Source of the DNA: Beverwykella pulmonaria
Lineage: Eukaryota; Ascomycota; Dothideomycetes; Pleosporales; Melanommataceae
Assembly (NCBI GenBank): GCA_001599595.1
Contig: BCHH01000002.1
Span: 1,340,390 to 1,404,389, forward strand
DNA: 64,000 nt
Reading direction: 5' to 3'
Under the pieces are notes generated by a model. It was not told the DNA's origin and did no database searches. It saw only the letters and a program-made list of their open reading frames with translations. This document shows positions 20,443 to 32,614 of the stretch, one piece after another. The position numbers were made by a program, and so were the translations under genes. The number at the start of each line of letters is the position of its first letter. The stretch's first letter is position 1.

Positions 20443-21111
20443 TCATATCTTAATATCAAAGCTAGTCCCACACCCACAACTACTCGTCGCCCCCGGGATC
20501 CCCGTAACCTTAAACTGACTGCCAATCAACTCCATCGTATAATCCACCGTACTCCCATTCAGTAGTTCCAGGCTCGCCTCATCAACCACCACCTTCGCGC
20601 CCTTATCACCCTCAAACACAGTATCGTCTTTTGTTGGCGGAGACTCCCCCAAATCCACCAGATTCATGAGATACTGGAAGCCGTGGCACCCGCCCGATTC
20701 GATTGAGACGCGGAGGGCGAGATTGGGGTTCGAGTCGGAAGCGCTGATGTTGGAGAGCCGGGCTGCAGCGCGCGGTGAAAGGGAGATGAGCATTGGTGTG
20801 CCGTTGTCGGTTGTGCGTGGATTTTGGATCGCGCGGGCAGGTTGGGGTTCAGAGGCGGTAGCGAAAGTGCGGCGGGTGGTGAATTGGGTTCGTGGAAGCG
20901 AGGCGAGAGAGCTTTTGATCGTAGTTATGGATTGCTTGGGTGCTCTTTGTGCAGAGGGGGCTAGGAACTCGAGGTGTAATGACTGCTGGAAGGTGGCGGG
21001 TGGCATACGGTATGTTCTGCGGAGGAGGCTCGGAGGTTTGGTAGAGGTTCTTACGGTTATACGGTGCGCTATGCGGAAGCATGAGGCGCACATTGTTGAA
21101 GGTGATGCCAT
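20443..21111 (-). CDS. ISA2: Iron-sulfur cluster assembly protein Isa2-like (IscA/HesB family)
   Basis: 222 aa from Met at 21111; an in-frame Met at 21159 would add 16 residues. The N-terminal half is rich in Arg, Ser and Thr without acidic residues, as in a mitochondrial presequence. The HesB domain covers the last 115 residues (from ISLSPRAAARL) with the three conserved cysteines: GGCHGFQY in mid-domain and SSCGCG near the C-terminus. In the mitochondrial matrix Isa1/Isa2 with Iba57 make 4Fe-4S clusters for aconitase, lipoate synthase and others. Isa2 rather than Isa1 is suggested by length and the FQY context and is the less certain part. It is divergent from the kynureninase gene, 288 bp apart, sharing a promoter. 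Confidence 0.88.
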   Translation of the reverse strand: MASPSTMCASCFRIAHRITVRTSTKPPSLLRRTYRMPPATFQQSLHLEFLAPSAQRAPKQSITTIKSSLASLPRTQFTTRRTFATASEPQPARAIQNPRTTDNGTPMLISLSPRAAARLSNISASDSNPNLALRVSIESGGCHGFQYLMNLVDLGESPPTKDDTVFEGDKGAKVVVDEASLELLNGSTVDYTMELIGSQFKVTGIPGATSSCGCGTSFDIKI

Positions 21112-21399
21112 TATATGAGATATTAGGAGTAAGTTGAATGCGGAGGAGTATGAGGCCAAGATGTAGATGTGAATGTGAATGTTGTTACACTTCCGAAGGC
21201 CAACCTAAGGCGGTACATCACGGCAGAAAGGCGCTCCACGTGACCGCTATTTCCGCCCCGCCATGGTCTGGAATTGCCCCGCTTATGTACGTCTCAGCAC
21301 GTCTCAGCACGTCTTCAATTCACACGTTCCATAGAATCTGCATTATCCTGCATTATCCTCCACAAAACTCCACACCACACGCATGATACCCTGAATGGG

Positions 21400-23001
21400 A
21401 TGCCGAAATCACAGAACCCATTTTTGGAGCTCAGTTCCTCAGATCTCTGTTCTGAGGAATACGCAAAGAAGCAAGATGAGAAAGATACCCTGAGCCAGCT
21501 CCGCAAAGAGTTTATTATCCCAACAAAGGCAGATCTGAGGAACAAACGATACGGGCCAGCTACTCCCACGGCTTCTGCAGATGGGTCGAACGGGACGGCG
21601 CGCTCGGATGACGCGGAAGAGTCAATATACATGTGTGGGAACTCCCTAGGTCTTCAACCACGGCGAACTCGCGAATACATCAATAGGTACCTCGACACGT
21701 GGGCCTCGAAAGGGGTATTTGGGCATTTTAGGGAATTGGAGGGAGGGCTACCGCCGTGGATGCATCTGGACGATGCATTGAAAGAGCAGACGTCAAAAAT
21801 CGTGGGGGGGCTTCCGAGCGAAGTTGTGGTTATGGAAACGTTGACCGCGAATCTACATTTGCTCATGTCGAGTTTCTATCGGCCGACGAAGGATAGATAC
21901 AAGATCATCATTGAGGGCAAAGCGTTTCCCAGTGACCATGTAAGATCCCATATTTTACCTCCTTATCGTGAACTGGAGCGCATAAATTGACCTGTGCAGT
22001 ACGCCGCCCTCTCCCAACTCGCCCACCATAACCTCCCCCCCTCCGCGCTCATAACCATTGCCCCGCCCTCCGCATCCACACCATACCTCTCCAACGAACA
22101 CATCCTGTCCATCATTTCGCACCACGCTGCCACCACCGCGCTTGTCCTCCTCCCAGGCATCCAATTCTACTCCGGCCAATACTTCGACATCGACCTAATA
22201 ACACGGCACTGTCACTCCCTCGGCATAACCGTAGGCTGGGACCTCGCGCACGCTGTCGGCAACGTACCGCTCAAGCTTCATGATTGGAACGTCGATTTCG
22301 CCGCGTGGTGCAACTACAAGTACATGAACGGCGGACCAGGGGTCATCGGCGGACTCTTCGTGCACGACAGCCACGGAAAGGTAGAACCAATCCCGTCCAC
22401 TCCCGCCTCCCCCAACGGCGACGCGCCCCACGACAATGACACACAGCTCGCCTACCGCCCGCGTCTAAGCGGTTGGTGGGGCAGCGACAAAAGCAGCCGC
22501 TTCCTCATGTCAAACAATTTCGTCCCTATCCCCGGCGCGAGCGGCTTCCAGCTCAGCAACCCGAGCGCACTGGACATGACGTCAGTCATTGCCTCCCTCG
22601 ACGTCTTCTCGCTGACTAGCATGTCCGCCTTACGAACCCGCAGCATATCCTTAACTGCGTACCTCGAAGCGCGGCTCCTCCAGTATGACGGCAGCACCAT
22701 CCCACCGTACAAGATCATCACGCCATCAAATCCTGCAGAGCGTGGAGCCCAACTCAGCATACTGCTCAATCCAGGAATGCTGGAGCATGTGCTTGAGATT
22801 CTGGAAGAGGAAGGTGTGGTAGTGGATGAGCGGAAACCGGATGTGATTAGAGTGGCCCCGGCACCGCTGTACAATTCGTATTGGGATGTGCATCGGTTTA
22901 TGGAGGTGTTCCTAGGGGCTTGCAAGAGCGCTCTCTCTATCTCTGAGGGGAAAAAAGCGGAGAATGGGGCGCCGGTTAAGGATACTACAGCAGTTGTATA
23001 G
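21400..23001 (+). CDS. BNA5: Kynureninase
   Basis: 513 aa from exons 21400-21939 and 22000-23001, with intron 21940-21999 (GTAAGA donor, GCAG acceptor). A PLP enzyme that cleaves kynurenine or 3-hydroxykynurenine to (hydroxy)anthranilate plus alanine in tryptophan-to-NAD synthesis; cytosolic. [10 protein letters not shown] near residue 78, the [10 protein letters not shown] segment and [11 protein letters not shown] with the Schiff-base Lys at about residue 287 are diagnostic. The start at 21400 ([10 protein letters not shown]) was chosen because upstream in-frame sequence from 21274 is Ser/His-rich and unlike the family. The 5' leader has small tandem repeats (ACGTCTCAGC at about 21288-21312, CTGCATTATC at about 21340-21360). 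It converges with POL1 downstream. Confidence 0.96.
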
Positions 23002-23361
23002 GAGGAGCGAAGCCAACGAGAGTTTGTCTGATCACTAGACATTAACTCGTTAGCAGTGCTGAAATGAAGTTTCGATCCATGTTGGGCTGGTTGAGAACTA
23101 GATCGTCATATATAATATATACCCATGTATCCAGGCAATAAAACGGGAACCGAGTCAAACTTCAATTTTGCACGTTTGTAGGATTAATATAAAACAAGGA
23201 ATGAACACTGAGCTGAATTCATAGTCAAGCACAATACATGTGATCTAGGCCAACACCATATGCCCGGACTCATAAGCGCGATGAACGAACAAGACCCATA
23301 CGCTAAGAATGCTGCCATGCCGCTTCTCATCCCCTCTGTACTACTCTGAACTACAAAATCA
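23002..23361. other. Convergent 3' intergenic region
   Basis: 360 bp between the 3' ends of kynureninase (plus) and POL1 (minus), AT-rich. No coding signal seen; presumably the two 3' UTRs. Confidence 0.5.
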
Positions 23362-26300
23362 CTACTGCTTCATCGCAAACCCAAATAGGGTATCCATCTG
23401 TACCCACTGCCGTCCATTCCTCTCCAACCATCGTTCCACCACCTCCTTACACTTATCAAATCTAGCCCTATTGACCTCGGCCAGTACCTTCTTCTTCTCC
23501 CTTGCTTCCATCTGCGCCCCTTCCACCTTAACGCCCAGCTCATCCTTCCCCACGCGATCAACATCAAAAAGCGACTGAAAATACAGCAACTGATTCCAGA
23601 TATCCTTCTCCTTGACCTCCCAGCCCATTTTCCCTAAACAGCCGGTAGCAAGCCCTTTGGGACCGAGACACCGGTGTCCATACACGGACATCTGGCGCGT
23701 GCGTGCGTTGCAGCTTGGGTCATCGCACACGAGATATCCAGCGTAGTAGCTGGCGAGGGATTGACGGATCGTAGACTCGAGTTGGGCGACGACGCTTAGC
23801 GTATGCAGGATTGCTCCACAGGAGGTGTTCGGGCATTTGATCCCGTCGTTCGTGATGATCTCCGTCGAGAACACGGCGTCAGAAGACATACCCGAGAATG
23901 GGAAAACGGTGTGGCAGCCGCGACACCGGAGATGCAGCAGCGTGCAGGACTTGAAGCGCACCGAGTCTGGGATCTGGGATTCCAAAGGATGGATCTCGGT
24001 GTCTTGGGCGTTAGCGCCGGAGGAGATAGATGAGACGCGGTATTTCGATGTGTCGAGGCCGAGACAAGCGGCGAGCATGGTGATGTTTGTGCCTGAGATG
24101 GGAGCGCAGAGACGCTCGACGGGTGGCAAGATCTGCTTATGGAGGTAGTAGTCGATGTCTGGCTTCAGGCCTGAATCTGCTTTAAGGACCTCGTCGACGG
24201 GTTGCGCGTTCTTTGCTGCATTTTCAGCGGAACCGGAGGACTCTCCTGTAATGATGAAGGACATGACGTCTTTCGCTTTGACGTGCTTGCCCTTGGCCAT
24301 CAGCTTCAAGGCTACTTGGACCGAGGGCATCGAGTTTCCGTTAGGGTATTCTTTGGGGTTCTTGCCGAGTTGGGTGAAGATGGTGTATTTGCGGGAAGGG
24401 ATGGTATATTCACGCATCTTCTGGGCAAGGTCGCGGAGGTAGTCGTGGATCTTTTCTACCACGGTTTCTGGGTCCTCCCCCGAGAGAAGGAAATTCAGGA
24501 GTGCACTGTGCTGGGGTTAGGCGACACATAATGGAAGAGGTGATCTGAAGTACGTACGTAGAAGTCTCCTTAGAAAGTGCGCAATACTCTCGACGCCTCA
24601 TATCAAGACCCTTGACTTCAAGTTTCTCAATATACTTCCCATCAACCGGCACCATGTTGATAGCGGCATACTTCTTCTTTGCGTGAAGCAGAATACGGCG
24701 GAACACATTATCGATGTCAATTTCGAGAAGTTTATAGCTATCATTGACTTCCCTCTTGAATTCGTTACCAAGCTTCAGCGCATCCTGGATATTGTCCACA
24801 TTCGTGTTGATCATGACGGAGTCAGTATCACCGTAGATGACGCGTAGCATCTTCGCCTCGGCCATGTCTTTTGTGCGCCGGAGAATTTCTCGACCCTTGT
24901 AAGTCGTGAGCATAGCGAGAGGTCGAGCGTAGAAGCGTGATTTCGTATAACCCAAACAGCCATACATGGAGTTGGCTGTGAGCTTCAAAGCAAGCTGTTT
25001 GATATCCCAGGTGGCGAGATCGTCGGAACTAGCGGTTGGATTCTTCATAAGCTTCTTCACTTCTCGTCGACGATTCACAAGGGTCGCAATGAGGCGTGGG
25101 AGGATTCCCAAGTCTTGAGTATTGCTTGGGACCTCAGGTACCTTCTCGTCATCCTCGCCCTATATGTCTGTTAGTCACGTTCTGGCTAAGAAAGGGGCTT
25201 GTACTTACAATATCCGACCTCTCGATAGTGGTGAAGCAGATATTAAACTCCTGGATGATGCTGGGGTACAAACTGTTGAAGTCCATGACTATGATGAATT
25301 TGTCATATAAGCCTTTCTCGGGTTCAAAGACAAGACCTCCCTTGTATTTGTCCTTCTTCTTCGCGTCCACGCCTTCTTCACCCTCAGCAACGTCTTCGTC
25401 GGCCTTCGGCTTGCCTTTGCCCCATGCTTTATCCGGACAGATGTACTTGTTCTTGTGGAACTCGTGAAGCAGAATGTACTCGTTTCGCTCAGCACGAGTA
25501 CCACTCAGTGTGCGAGCCCAAGAGTTTCCGGCAAGATTAGTAAGAACCTTTGTTAGGGGAAGCGCTTGGACCTTGATCGAGATTGCTGCGATGAAATATG
25601 CATCAGCTTGACAATGCTTGACATAATTCATCAGACCGTCCTTGGTAGCGGCCCAGGTCTTCAGAGCTGCCTCATTGTCAAGCTCTTGCCGGGTTTTCCC
25701 AAGCACAAGTTGGCACATTTCCTCAAGACTCCAAGACTGGCATTTCGTCATGAGTGACTTTCCAAGATCGTTGGCCAAATCACAGAGCAAGCGACCAGCA
25801 GCCAATTGCCTCTCGACATAAAAGCTACCACCACCCTTGCCCATGTTCTTAGGCCAGTCGCTCCTCCTCAGCCGCCCGATTCGGTGCCAGCCTGGCGTCT
25901 TCCGCTCTCGCATGCGATTCAGCAGGACGCTGTAGTCTACGTCATCCAAACGATGACCGATTAACACGTCAGGATCATGCCGCTGAAACATGGCCATGAA
26001 CAAGCTCAGGAGCTCCAGTTCGGTTTTCCTAAGCATAATGCTACCTTTTTGTTTCTCTGCTTCGACTTTGAATCCAGCTGGGTACGAGTCCCCATTTGGT
26101 CGCATGATAGTGAAGCTCTTGCAGGGAAGCTCATCTGCCGGAGTTGTGTTTGTCAACGAGAAGTTCTCATAAACCATAGCGCTCACCATGAGGACCTCCT
26201 GTTTATTATCCTTGGCGTTAAACGTGGTGCGGAGCGAAATGCTCATCAAGGTGAGAGGAGGAGCATCGATGTTGTCTGAATTACCAAGCACCGAGATGAG

Positions 26301-27986
26301 CTTCGGCTTGCTGACCTGAAGCTCGAGCTTGCACCATGATGCATTACTGACAGCGTTGAAGTCGGGGCCTTCGATATTCAGCCAACAAGGGCCCATGATG
26401 TTCTTCCAGAGTACGAATTGTTCGAAAAGTGAGGTATTTGTGCCAAATACGTGTGAGAATGTTTCTCCAGTCAAATCGGTAGCAAGGGGCATCTTGTCGT
26501 ACCCATACAGGAGTTTGAGGTAATCAGCCTCTTTCGGGATATCGGGCAATTCGAATGCGTATTTGCGGGTACAGGGCTTGATCATATGCATGCCCACACG
26601 GTGCTTCGTCATGATTTCGTCCACCTCTTCGTAAACATCGCTCATTTCGACCTCCTGATCGGTAGCTTGTCCCTTCTTCTGGCGGTATTCTCGTGGGAGG
26701 AAAAAGAGCTTTCGAAGGATGTTGTCAACCTTCACAAAGCAGCTGACATAACTTCCTGTCGTCTTGTCCTTCACCTTTCCAAAAAGACACAGGCTACCAT
26801 TGACTTCTGCGTAATCCATCCAGAACATTCGCAAACTGCCATCTTCCTCAAGTGCAGACTCAGGCTTTAGTCTGCCAACACTCGTCGTAGTAGGCGCGGG
26901 GCTGTTCATGACGTTGAGCTTGTTCGTAACTTCATTCCAGGAAGACGCATCTACTCCCGCCGCGGTGGATGCAAGCCCGGCGGGAGAGGAGCTTGCAGGT
27001 GTAGGGTAGTCCATATTCTTTATCTTGGGCACTGGACGCTTTCCTGCCATGTTAATGCTGGTAGAGGCCACACCTGCGTGTCCAATCGGTTGAGCAACTT
27101 CCATAAGATCTTCTTCTTCTTTTTCCTCTATTTTGAGGGTAGGTTGTGCTTTACGTTCCACGGCCTTGGCAACGGGAGATGATTGTATGGGTAGATCGCT
27201 CATCGGGGCATCGTCGTCTGCTGTAGGGAGGTATCCATCGTCGTCGTCATAGGCGTTCAGCGCAGGGGGTGTATCGGGCATGTACGAGCCGGATCCGTTC
27301 GCGTGCTTCTTGATTGCGCTCGGGTAGTTCTCAGATATAGGTGGAGATAGCACCCGTGTCTTCCTTCGTGCTTCAGTCTTGATCGGTCGCATGCGGGGCG
27401 CAGAGCGGCGGGGAAGGTTTGTGTCAACTTCGCCGAGCAGGTCCTGCATGAAATCTGTATCGGCAGCCGTGATGACGGGCTATAGAGTGTCAGCGTAAGA
27501 TGCTTTTCGATCTTAGAGACACATATTGCCGAACCTTGGGCTTTGGTGCCGCACCAGAGGCCTTCGCGCTAAAGTACTTGCTGATGCCATTATTTATCTT
27601 CTCTTGCTTCTCCTGGTCTTCTTCGCGCTTCCGCTTGCCTGTTGAGTGTTAGTACACTTGATCCACGCGAAGGCCAGCTCTGATAAGGTCTCTGTACCTG
27701 CTTTGCCCTTGGCGGGGCGATCATCGTCCTCGCTGTCTGTGGCGGCGTGTGCGTATCCAGGGTGGTCTCCATCCCATTCCTCTCTGCCATCGTCGGCATA
27801 TCCTTCGCCATTGTCATCTACAATGAAGTCATCCTGGTCTAGGCGACCCCGTACCACCTTCTTATAACCTTCTTCGTCGACCTCATCGTACAATTGTTCT
27901 TCTTCGACGACCTCGTACGTGGAAAGGCGCGTCTTGCCAGCAGCGCGCAGAGCACGAAGCTCTGCCAATTTGGCTGCACGAGACAT
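23362..27986 (-). CDS. POL1: DNA polymerase alpha catalytic subunit
   Basis: 1,469 aa from exons 27986-27698, 27638-27535, 27479-25209, 25159-24558 and 24505-23362; the four introns are 51-59 bp except the third (49 bp). Total coding is 4,410 nt. Nuclear replicative family B polymerase that extends primase RNA primers. Motifs in order: acidic N-terminus, an inactive exonuclease-like region, [14 protein letters not shown] (region II, about residues 866-880, interrupted soon after by an intron at RSDI), [13 protein letters not shown] (about 947), YGDTDSVM (region I catalytic Asp pair, about 997), and KETSTALLN spanning the fourth intron. The C-terminus has the two four-Cys metal sites (CRGC...CPNTSC, and CDDPSC...[11 protein letters not shown]) that bind the B subunit. 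Length and motifs are normal. Confidence 0.97.
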
Positions 27987-28230
27987 AGTGTGGTATAATA
28001 AATAAAGCGTGAGGCAAGAAAAAGGAGAGAAGAGAATGCGGGCGGTGTTGAGTTGAGGGTGGAGAGAGGGACGCAATGGTTCAGGGAAACACGGACGCGT
28101 TGTCGCGTAAAGTGGAGCGCGTCGAGCTCGGACCACCGCCTTCCTAATTTGTGCTCCACCATCCACGCATCACTAGCAGACACCTGACTGACAGCCATCA
28201 AAACCGGCATCTCGGCCATCAAAGAGCGAG
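27987..28230. promoter_or_regulatory. Shared POL1/REX2 promoter with MCB-like boxes
   Basis: 244 bp between divergent start codons. ACGCGT at 28095-28100 is the MluI cell-cycle box bound by MBF (Mbp1/Swi6, or Cdc10-type factors). Two further CGCGT/ACGCG cores follow within 25 bp (TGTCGCGTAA and AGCGCGTCG). The cluster lies about 110 bp upstream of the POL1 start, matching the known G1/S control of replication genes in yeasts. The role here is inferred from motif and position. Confidence 0.6.
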
Positions 28231-28842
28231 ATGACATCTAAAGATCCGCTCGTATGGATAGACTGCGAGGTGAAGAGACAGTGGTCACATCCTCATACAC
28301 CCCACTAACACTTTTAGATGACCGGGCTGGATCCTGCTAACGATACCATCATGTCTATTGCATGTTTCATCACCGACTACGATCTCAACTTATTGGACGA
28401 TGACGGATTCGAGGCTGTGATTCACCATAGCAAAGAAGAACTCGGTAGAATGGGAGAGTGGTGCACGAAGCACCATGGCGACTCCGGACTTACCCAGGCT
28501 TGCCTTGACTCTACTACCACGTCCGACGAAGCAGCGGATGGCCTACTCCAATATATTCAGAAGTATGTCCCCAAACCTCGAACTGCTTTGTTGGCTGGAA
28601 ACTCGGTCCACGCAGACAAGTCATTCTTGGTCAAGGCGCCGTATAACACAGTCGTTGAGCACCTCCATTACCGGATATTAGACGTCAGCAGCATCAAGGA
28701 GGCAGCACGAAGATGGGCTCCTGTAGCAGTATTGAAAAAGATCCCAAAGAAGCAGATGTTGCACGAAGCACGGCAAGACATTCTCGAAAGTATTCAGGAA
28801 GCCAAGTTCTATCGCGAGGCATTTTTCCACAAGAGTACCTAA
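28231..28842 (+). CDS. REX2: Oligoribonuclease (DEDDh 3'-5' exonuclease)
   Basis: 187 aa from exons 28231-28269 and 28318-28842. The 48-bp intron (GTGAAG donor, CTAACACTTTTAG end) splits the first catalytic motif WIDCE|MTGLD. It degrades 2-5 nt RNA fragments; yeast Rex2/Ynt20 is mitochondrial, while this N-terminus is only eight residues before the motif, so no obvious presequence. The acidic residues are in place: D11 and E13, D113 in HADKSF, and H162/D167 in HEARQD. LDVSSIKEAARRW is also typical. Length matches bacterial and fungal Orn proteins (about 180-200 aa without an extension). Divergent from POL1. Confidence 0.95.
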
Positions 28843-29180
28843 TATTAGCGATCAATCTCCCAAGGCTGAAGTAGGTTTAAGTGGTTGATGAAGGGCCTGA
28901 AAGGTATGTCTGGAATACTCAACCCCTTTTCCTTGCATGCATTGATTAATGAGCCCATAGAAAAAGCTGCCAAGTTCTTTGGTTCCTGCTGCCGTCGTAT
29001 AGTTCTAGTCAGCTTCCGCCCGTCCACCAACTACATGCAGGACTGTGACATATCCACCAATCAGTTCGGAGTTGGCCGTAGCTTGGCGCTGATAGTATTC
29101 ATGAACTGTAGCACGCTGTTCGCAAATAAATAAGATCAAACTGTTCGACTCTCTTCAGCCTGAGCGAGACTTTTGTCAAG
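28843..29180. other. Intergenic, no gene recognised
   Basis: 338 bp after REX2. Short ORFs on both strands lack motifs. It probably holds the REX2 3' UTR and the promoter of the next gene. Confidence 0.5.
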
Positions 29181-30045
29181 ATGAGTGTCAAGTACCTGCT
29201 TTGGTCTATACATATCAATTCCTCCGATATAATCAAGGGCCATACTTACATGATAAATATCGATGCAAACCCGTCAAATGTGAATAATGTGAGCATATTG
29301 AAAGTCCTCTCATTGGATAGCCAGCTGATACAATTATACAGTACACGATAGTCATTGAGTCCAAAAAACTCGGCGAGGACGGTGTTGGACCCGAGTTTCT
29401 GCTGACCAGTACTTTTCCAAATCGTCGGATTGAACTGATTAACTAATCTGCGCAGATGCTGCTAAGCCTTATTCCTTCGAGTGGCATGTCGATACGGGCG
29501 AAAACTCTGGGTTAGTTGATGGACCTTACCAATTAATACTTCGGGAACCCAGCGGTGAGACAGGAATATATGGCGATTCGTTCAATGTGTCGTCGCCACA
29601 CACCTCAACAACGTTACTCCTAGGCTTATCCACATCGTCTTTGGCGTCACAATATATTGCATCAACCTCGACCCCCTTGAGTACCGCAACAGGCTCTGCA
29701 GCATCAGTGAGCGGCCCGACTGTGCCCGCAAACTCTGGAACGAGTTCAGCCCATTCGGTGAACTCAAGTCTCGGCATTGGCGCTAAGGCCGGTATAGGAA
29801 TCGGTGTAGTTTTTGGACTTATCGTTTTCACAATGATAGCCTTCTGTTTGGGAAGACGCCGGAACAATACCAAGACGCCGTCGCAGGACGAAAATCTACC
29901 CTCCTGGACAGAACACGAGATTGATGGTAATGAAACAAGCCGATATCAGAGCCCCATCGTGGAAATGGATTCGGCGCGACCGTTGCAAGAAATGCCACAT
30001 CTCCATCAAACACCCGCAGAGCTACCTGCCAGGGTTCCTATGTAG
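29181..30045 (+). CDS. Single-pass membrane protein with Ser/Thr-rich ectodomain
   Basis: 254 aa from exons 29181-29288, 29342-29408 and 29456-30045. The introns are 53 bp (GTGAGC...TACAG) and 47 bp (GTACTT, CTAAT branch, CGCAG); phases fit. The N-terminal about 90 residues look like a beta-rich extracellular module (YTIVIES, YSFEWHVDT, PYQLILREPSG). A Ser/Thr-rich stretch follows (about 105-150), then a Gly-rich TM helix (GIGAKAGIGIGVVFGLIVFTMIAF) ending in RRRNN, then a cytosolic tail of about 75 residues. This is the architecture of fungal Mid2/Wsc-like sensors and Kre9/Knh1-like anchored proteins, but I cannot assign a family. No clear signal peptide at the chosen start, so an upstream exon may be missing. 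Confidence 0.65.
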
Positions 30046-31119
30046 CGTGGAATTTCGGCGTCGTCATGTTGAATATAAATGTCTAAAGGATAGTGATTTG
30101 GTTACGTCTTCTCTTACAAGAATGGGAAGCAGTTAAAACTCACCAATAAAATGGGTTCCCTTCAGAAGGAGATGCCAAGAGCGAGTAAGAGCATAAGCCG
30201 ATCCAACCAAGCGGCATAGCTTCACACTCCCGAGGATCCAGGGGATAGACTCTACGTCGAAGTTTCAATATATGGAACATATACAAACTCAGTCATGGAG
30301 TAATGAGTGGAGGACGATGTCTGATACATGTCTCAGTCCCATCAAGTCTAGAAGCATCTTGAAGCACAAAGTCGAGCCGAAAAAAAGTGACACCGTCGAG
30401 AGCGATACCTGGAAACTGTTCGACAATCTACAACATAGAGGCCAAAAACTATGTTTGAAAAGGTGGTGTTTCGCTCGGCAGACAGGTCAAGATCAAGAAA
30501 ATAATGTAAGGTCACAGCGAAGCTCAATTATGCGTCTTGTGGGGACGATGAGCGAATACAACTCATCAAATCATTTAGAGTCGTCCAACTTACTGCACGA
30601 ATGTGATGAATTCGTTCATGTACGGAAAATCCAACGCCACATTTTCTCTATGGCTCGGCAATGTCGTCCTCCAAGCACCACCATACCTAAAATTGTATAA
30701 TCTAGCGAAAAGCGCTCAGAGCACATTCACATGGTTTTTGGGCAGCCCTTGCCATTGGCTAATTTTTCCTTGGCCTGGTATCTCATGTGCATATGGTCGG
30801 CACACTTCCCGCAAACAGTCGATGGTAAATGGTCGATTCTGACGCGCTCCCATAAAGCATCTATTGTGGCTTGCTCTAATCCCGATCGCATAATATATCT
30901 GGATTTCCTGCCAGGTTGAAGGGTCATTGTACGATGGGTCTCTCAGCTGAAACAGGTTCTTACTTGTTCCAACACTTTTCATCCTCTCAACCTCGCGCCA
31001 ACTCCCCGTTTTCCACTCGACGCCTAAGTTAACCTTCTCAGCATACTTTGTCTCTTTTTTAAACAGGCACTCATCAACCTTGTATATACGTACAAGGAAC
31101 GGTTCGTAATCATCTCCTG
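30046..31119. other. Intergenic, possible unassigned minus-strand fragment
   Basis: The minus strand at about 30982-30620 has two overlapping frames with readable sequence (one including a TVCGKC motif with nearby His) but no start, splice or family support. The plus ORF at 30272-30700 (142 aa) overlaps it and has biased composition. I annotate no gene. Confidence 0.4.
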
Positions 31120-31794
31120 GTGATAGTTATCATGACGTCTATCGCTCTGGATGCAGTAGTTCCTCTTCCTCAACCTCAACCATGGACTAGAATTTCAATA
31201 CAAGCTTCCTCGATAGAGGCGATATCCGGTACGGTTTCCCGCTTAATAGCCTGCTCATACAATTTGCTTATCCCAGCCACATGTCTACTCACGGTATTGC
31301 TAAGAAGGGCCATAGAAAGTTTGGAGTACAGCTCGACTTCAACATCGACTATCTTCCCCACCATTCCATCCACGAACACGACTTCCACTACGACCAAGTC
31401 CTCATCCTCCACGTCCTCCACTCCCACAGTTATCACTTTGCCTGCTTCACATTCAAGCATCAAACCCGGTGTCGCCGTCGGGATAAGTCTGGGTGCAATG
31501 CTACTTGCGGTCGCGGCGTTCTTACTCGGCTGGTATTTTAGAAAGAAAAGGACAAGGGTGGCAGGGTTTGAAGATTCAGGAATTTATGTGCTCAAACCAG
31601 AGCTTGATGGACGGGCGGTATCTAAGGCTTTGGCGGGAGACGCCAAGGGGAGGATAGAGGGAGATGTACATGAGCTCCCGGCTTCAGATGCGAGGGTGGA
31701 ATTGGAGGGGTCGTCTTTGGGAAGAGAGAATGGCTCAGTGGGATTGGATGGGGAGGGACTGGGGACCGCAAGGGTGGGATGGGAACCACATTGA
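31120..31794 (+). CDS. Single-pass membrane protein, Ser/Thr-rich
   Basis: Up to 224 aa (alternative Met at 31132). From residue about 70 it is clearly of the fungal Ser/Thr-stalk membrane type: a dense Ser/Thr tract (about 70-110), the TM segment GVAVGISLGAMLLAVAAFLLGWYF (about 120-143), then basic RKKR and an 80-residue tail. The first 65 residues are hydrophobic in places but not a convincing signal peptide; an unrecognised intron or different first exon is likely, so the N-terminus should be treated as provisional. Second of three similar plus-strand genes in 4 kb. Function unknown. Confidence 0.55.
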   Translation: MIVIMTSIALDAVVPLPQPQPWTRISIQASSIEAISGTVSRLIACSYNLLIPATCLLTVLLRRAIESLEYSSTSTSTIFPTIPSTNTTSTTTKSSSSTSSTPTVITLPASHSSIKPGVAVGISLGAMLLAVAAFLLGWYFRKKRTRVAGFEDSGIYVLKPELDGRAVSKALAGDAKGRIEGDVHELPASDARVELEGSSLGRENGSVGLDGEGLGTARVGWEPH

Positions 31795-32614
31795 TGGTAG
31801 AATGGCTCGAACGAGGGTCACCTGACCCTAGAGCGATGAGAGGCTGGGAAAGAAGATATGCAAATTAACCGCAGTCTTTATAGGGCGATTAGCGTTTGAA
31901 TTACAAACAAGATGTCTACCCACGCCTCTAAATCATCTATAAACTACGCGCATGCGTCAAAAAACTAAAGACAGGAAAACTGAAGGCCCCCACGGGAGTT
32001 AGTTCAAGCTTCTTTGCTAAAAGGCGGATCGACCCAAATTGGTGGAAAGCGGAAAAGAGTAATATCAAGGCATAGGGGATTCATTATGGAATTTACCAGA
32101 AGATATTGTGAAAGACTTGCCAGTACATCTACGGTAATGTGAAGATAGGCCAACAGCTACAGGCGGCGGCAGCAAGGCTGAGGCTGTGGAATAAGGATTA
32201 TGGAAGGACTATGGAAGGACATTTGTGTCCGTGAGGGGAAAGAGCGTTCATAGGAAGGGCTAATTGAAGTATTTATTTTATATTGTCAGAGAGACTGCGC
32301 ATGACAAGTGCAGACATCGCAACCAAATGGTGGTGTTGAGGTTTCCAGTCCCATCTATATTGGAAAACACGCTAAAATGAACTGAGTTAGCGGCTTGGTG
32401 CACGGACCTCCGCCCAACCTCGCGCAACACCAGCCATCAACTTTTCCTGCCATCGCAATTGTCACGCCCCACATCACCATCATGTCTATTAAAGACGAAA
32501 AACCCCTGTTTCCTCGCAATCCCACTCTCTACCAACCCTGGTCAGCGACTTTTGCTCCACAGCGTATCCGTTCTTCGCTTCACAACCCTCCTTGATCACT
32601 CTTCAACATTCAAC
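31795..32614. other. Intergenic, no gene recognised
   Basis: 820 bp between two Ser/Thr-rich protein genes. No ORF with supporting features. It presumably contains the promoter of the gene at 32615, whose leader region is C-rich with CA/CT tracts. Confidence 0.5.

Noticed and set aside
30620..30982. Minus-strand fragment with a CGKC motif
   Set aside because: Two competing frames, no start or intron pattern; cannot be supported as a gene.
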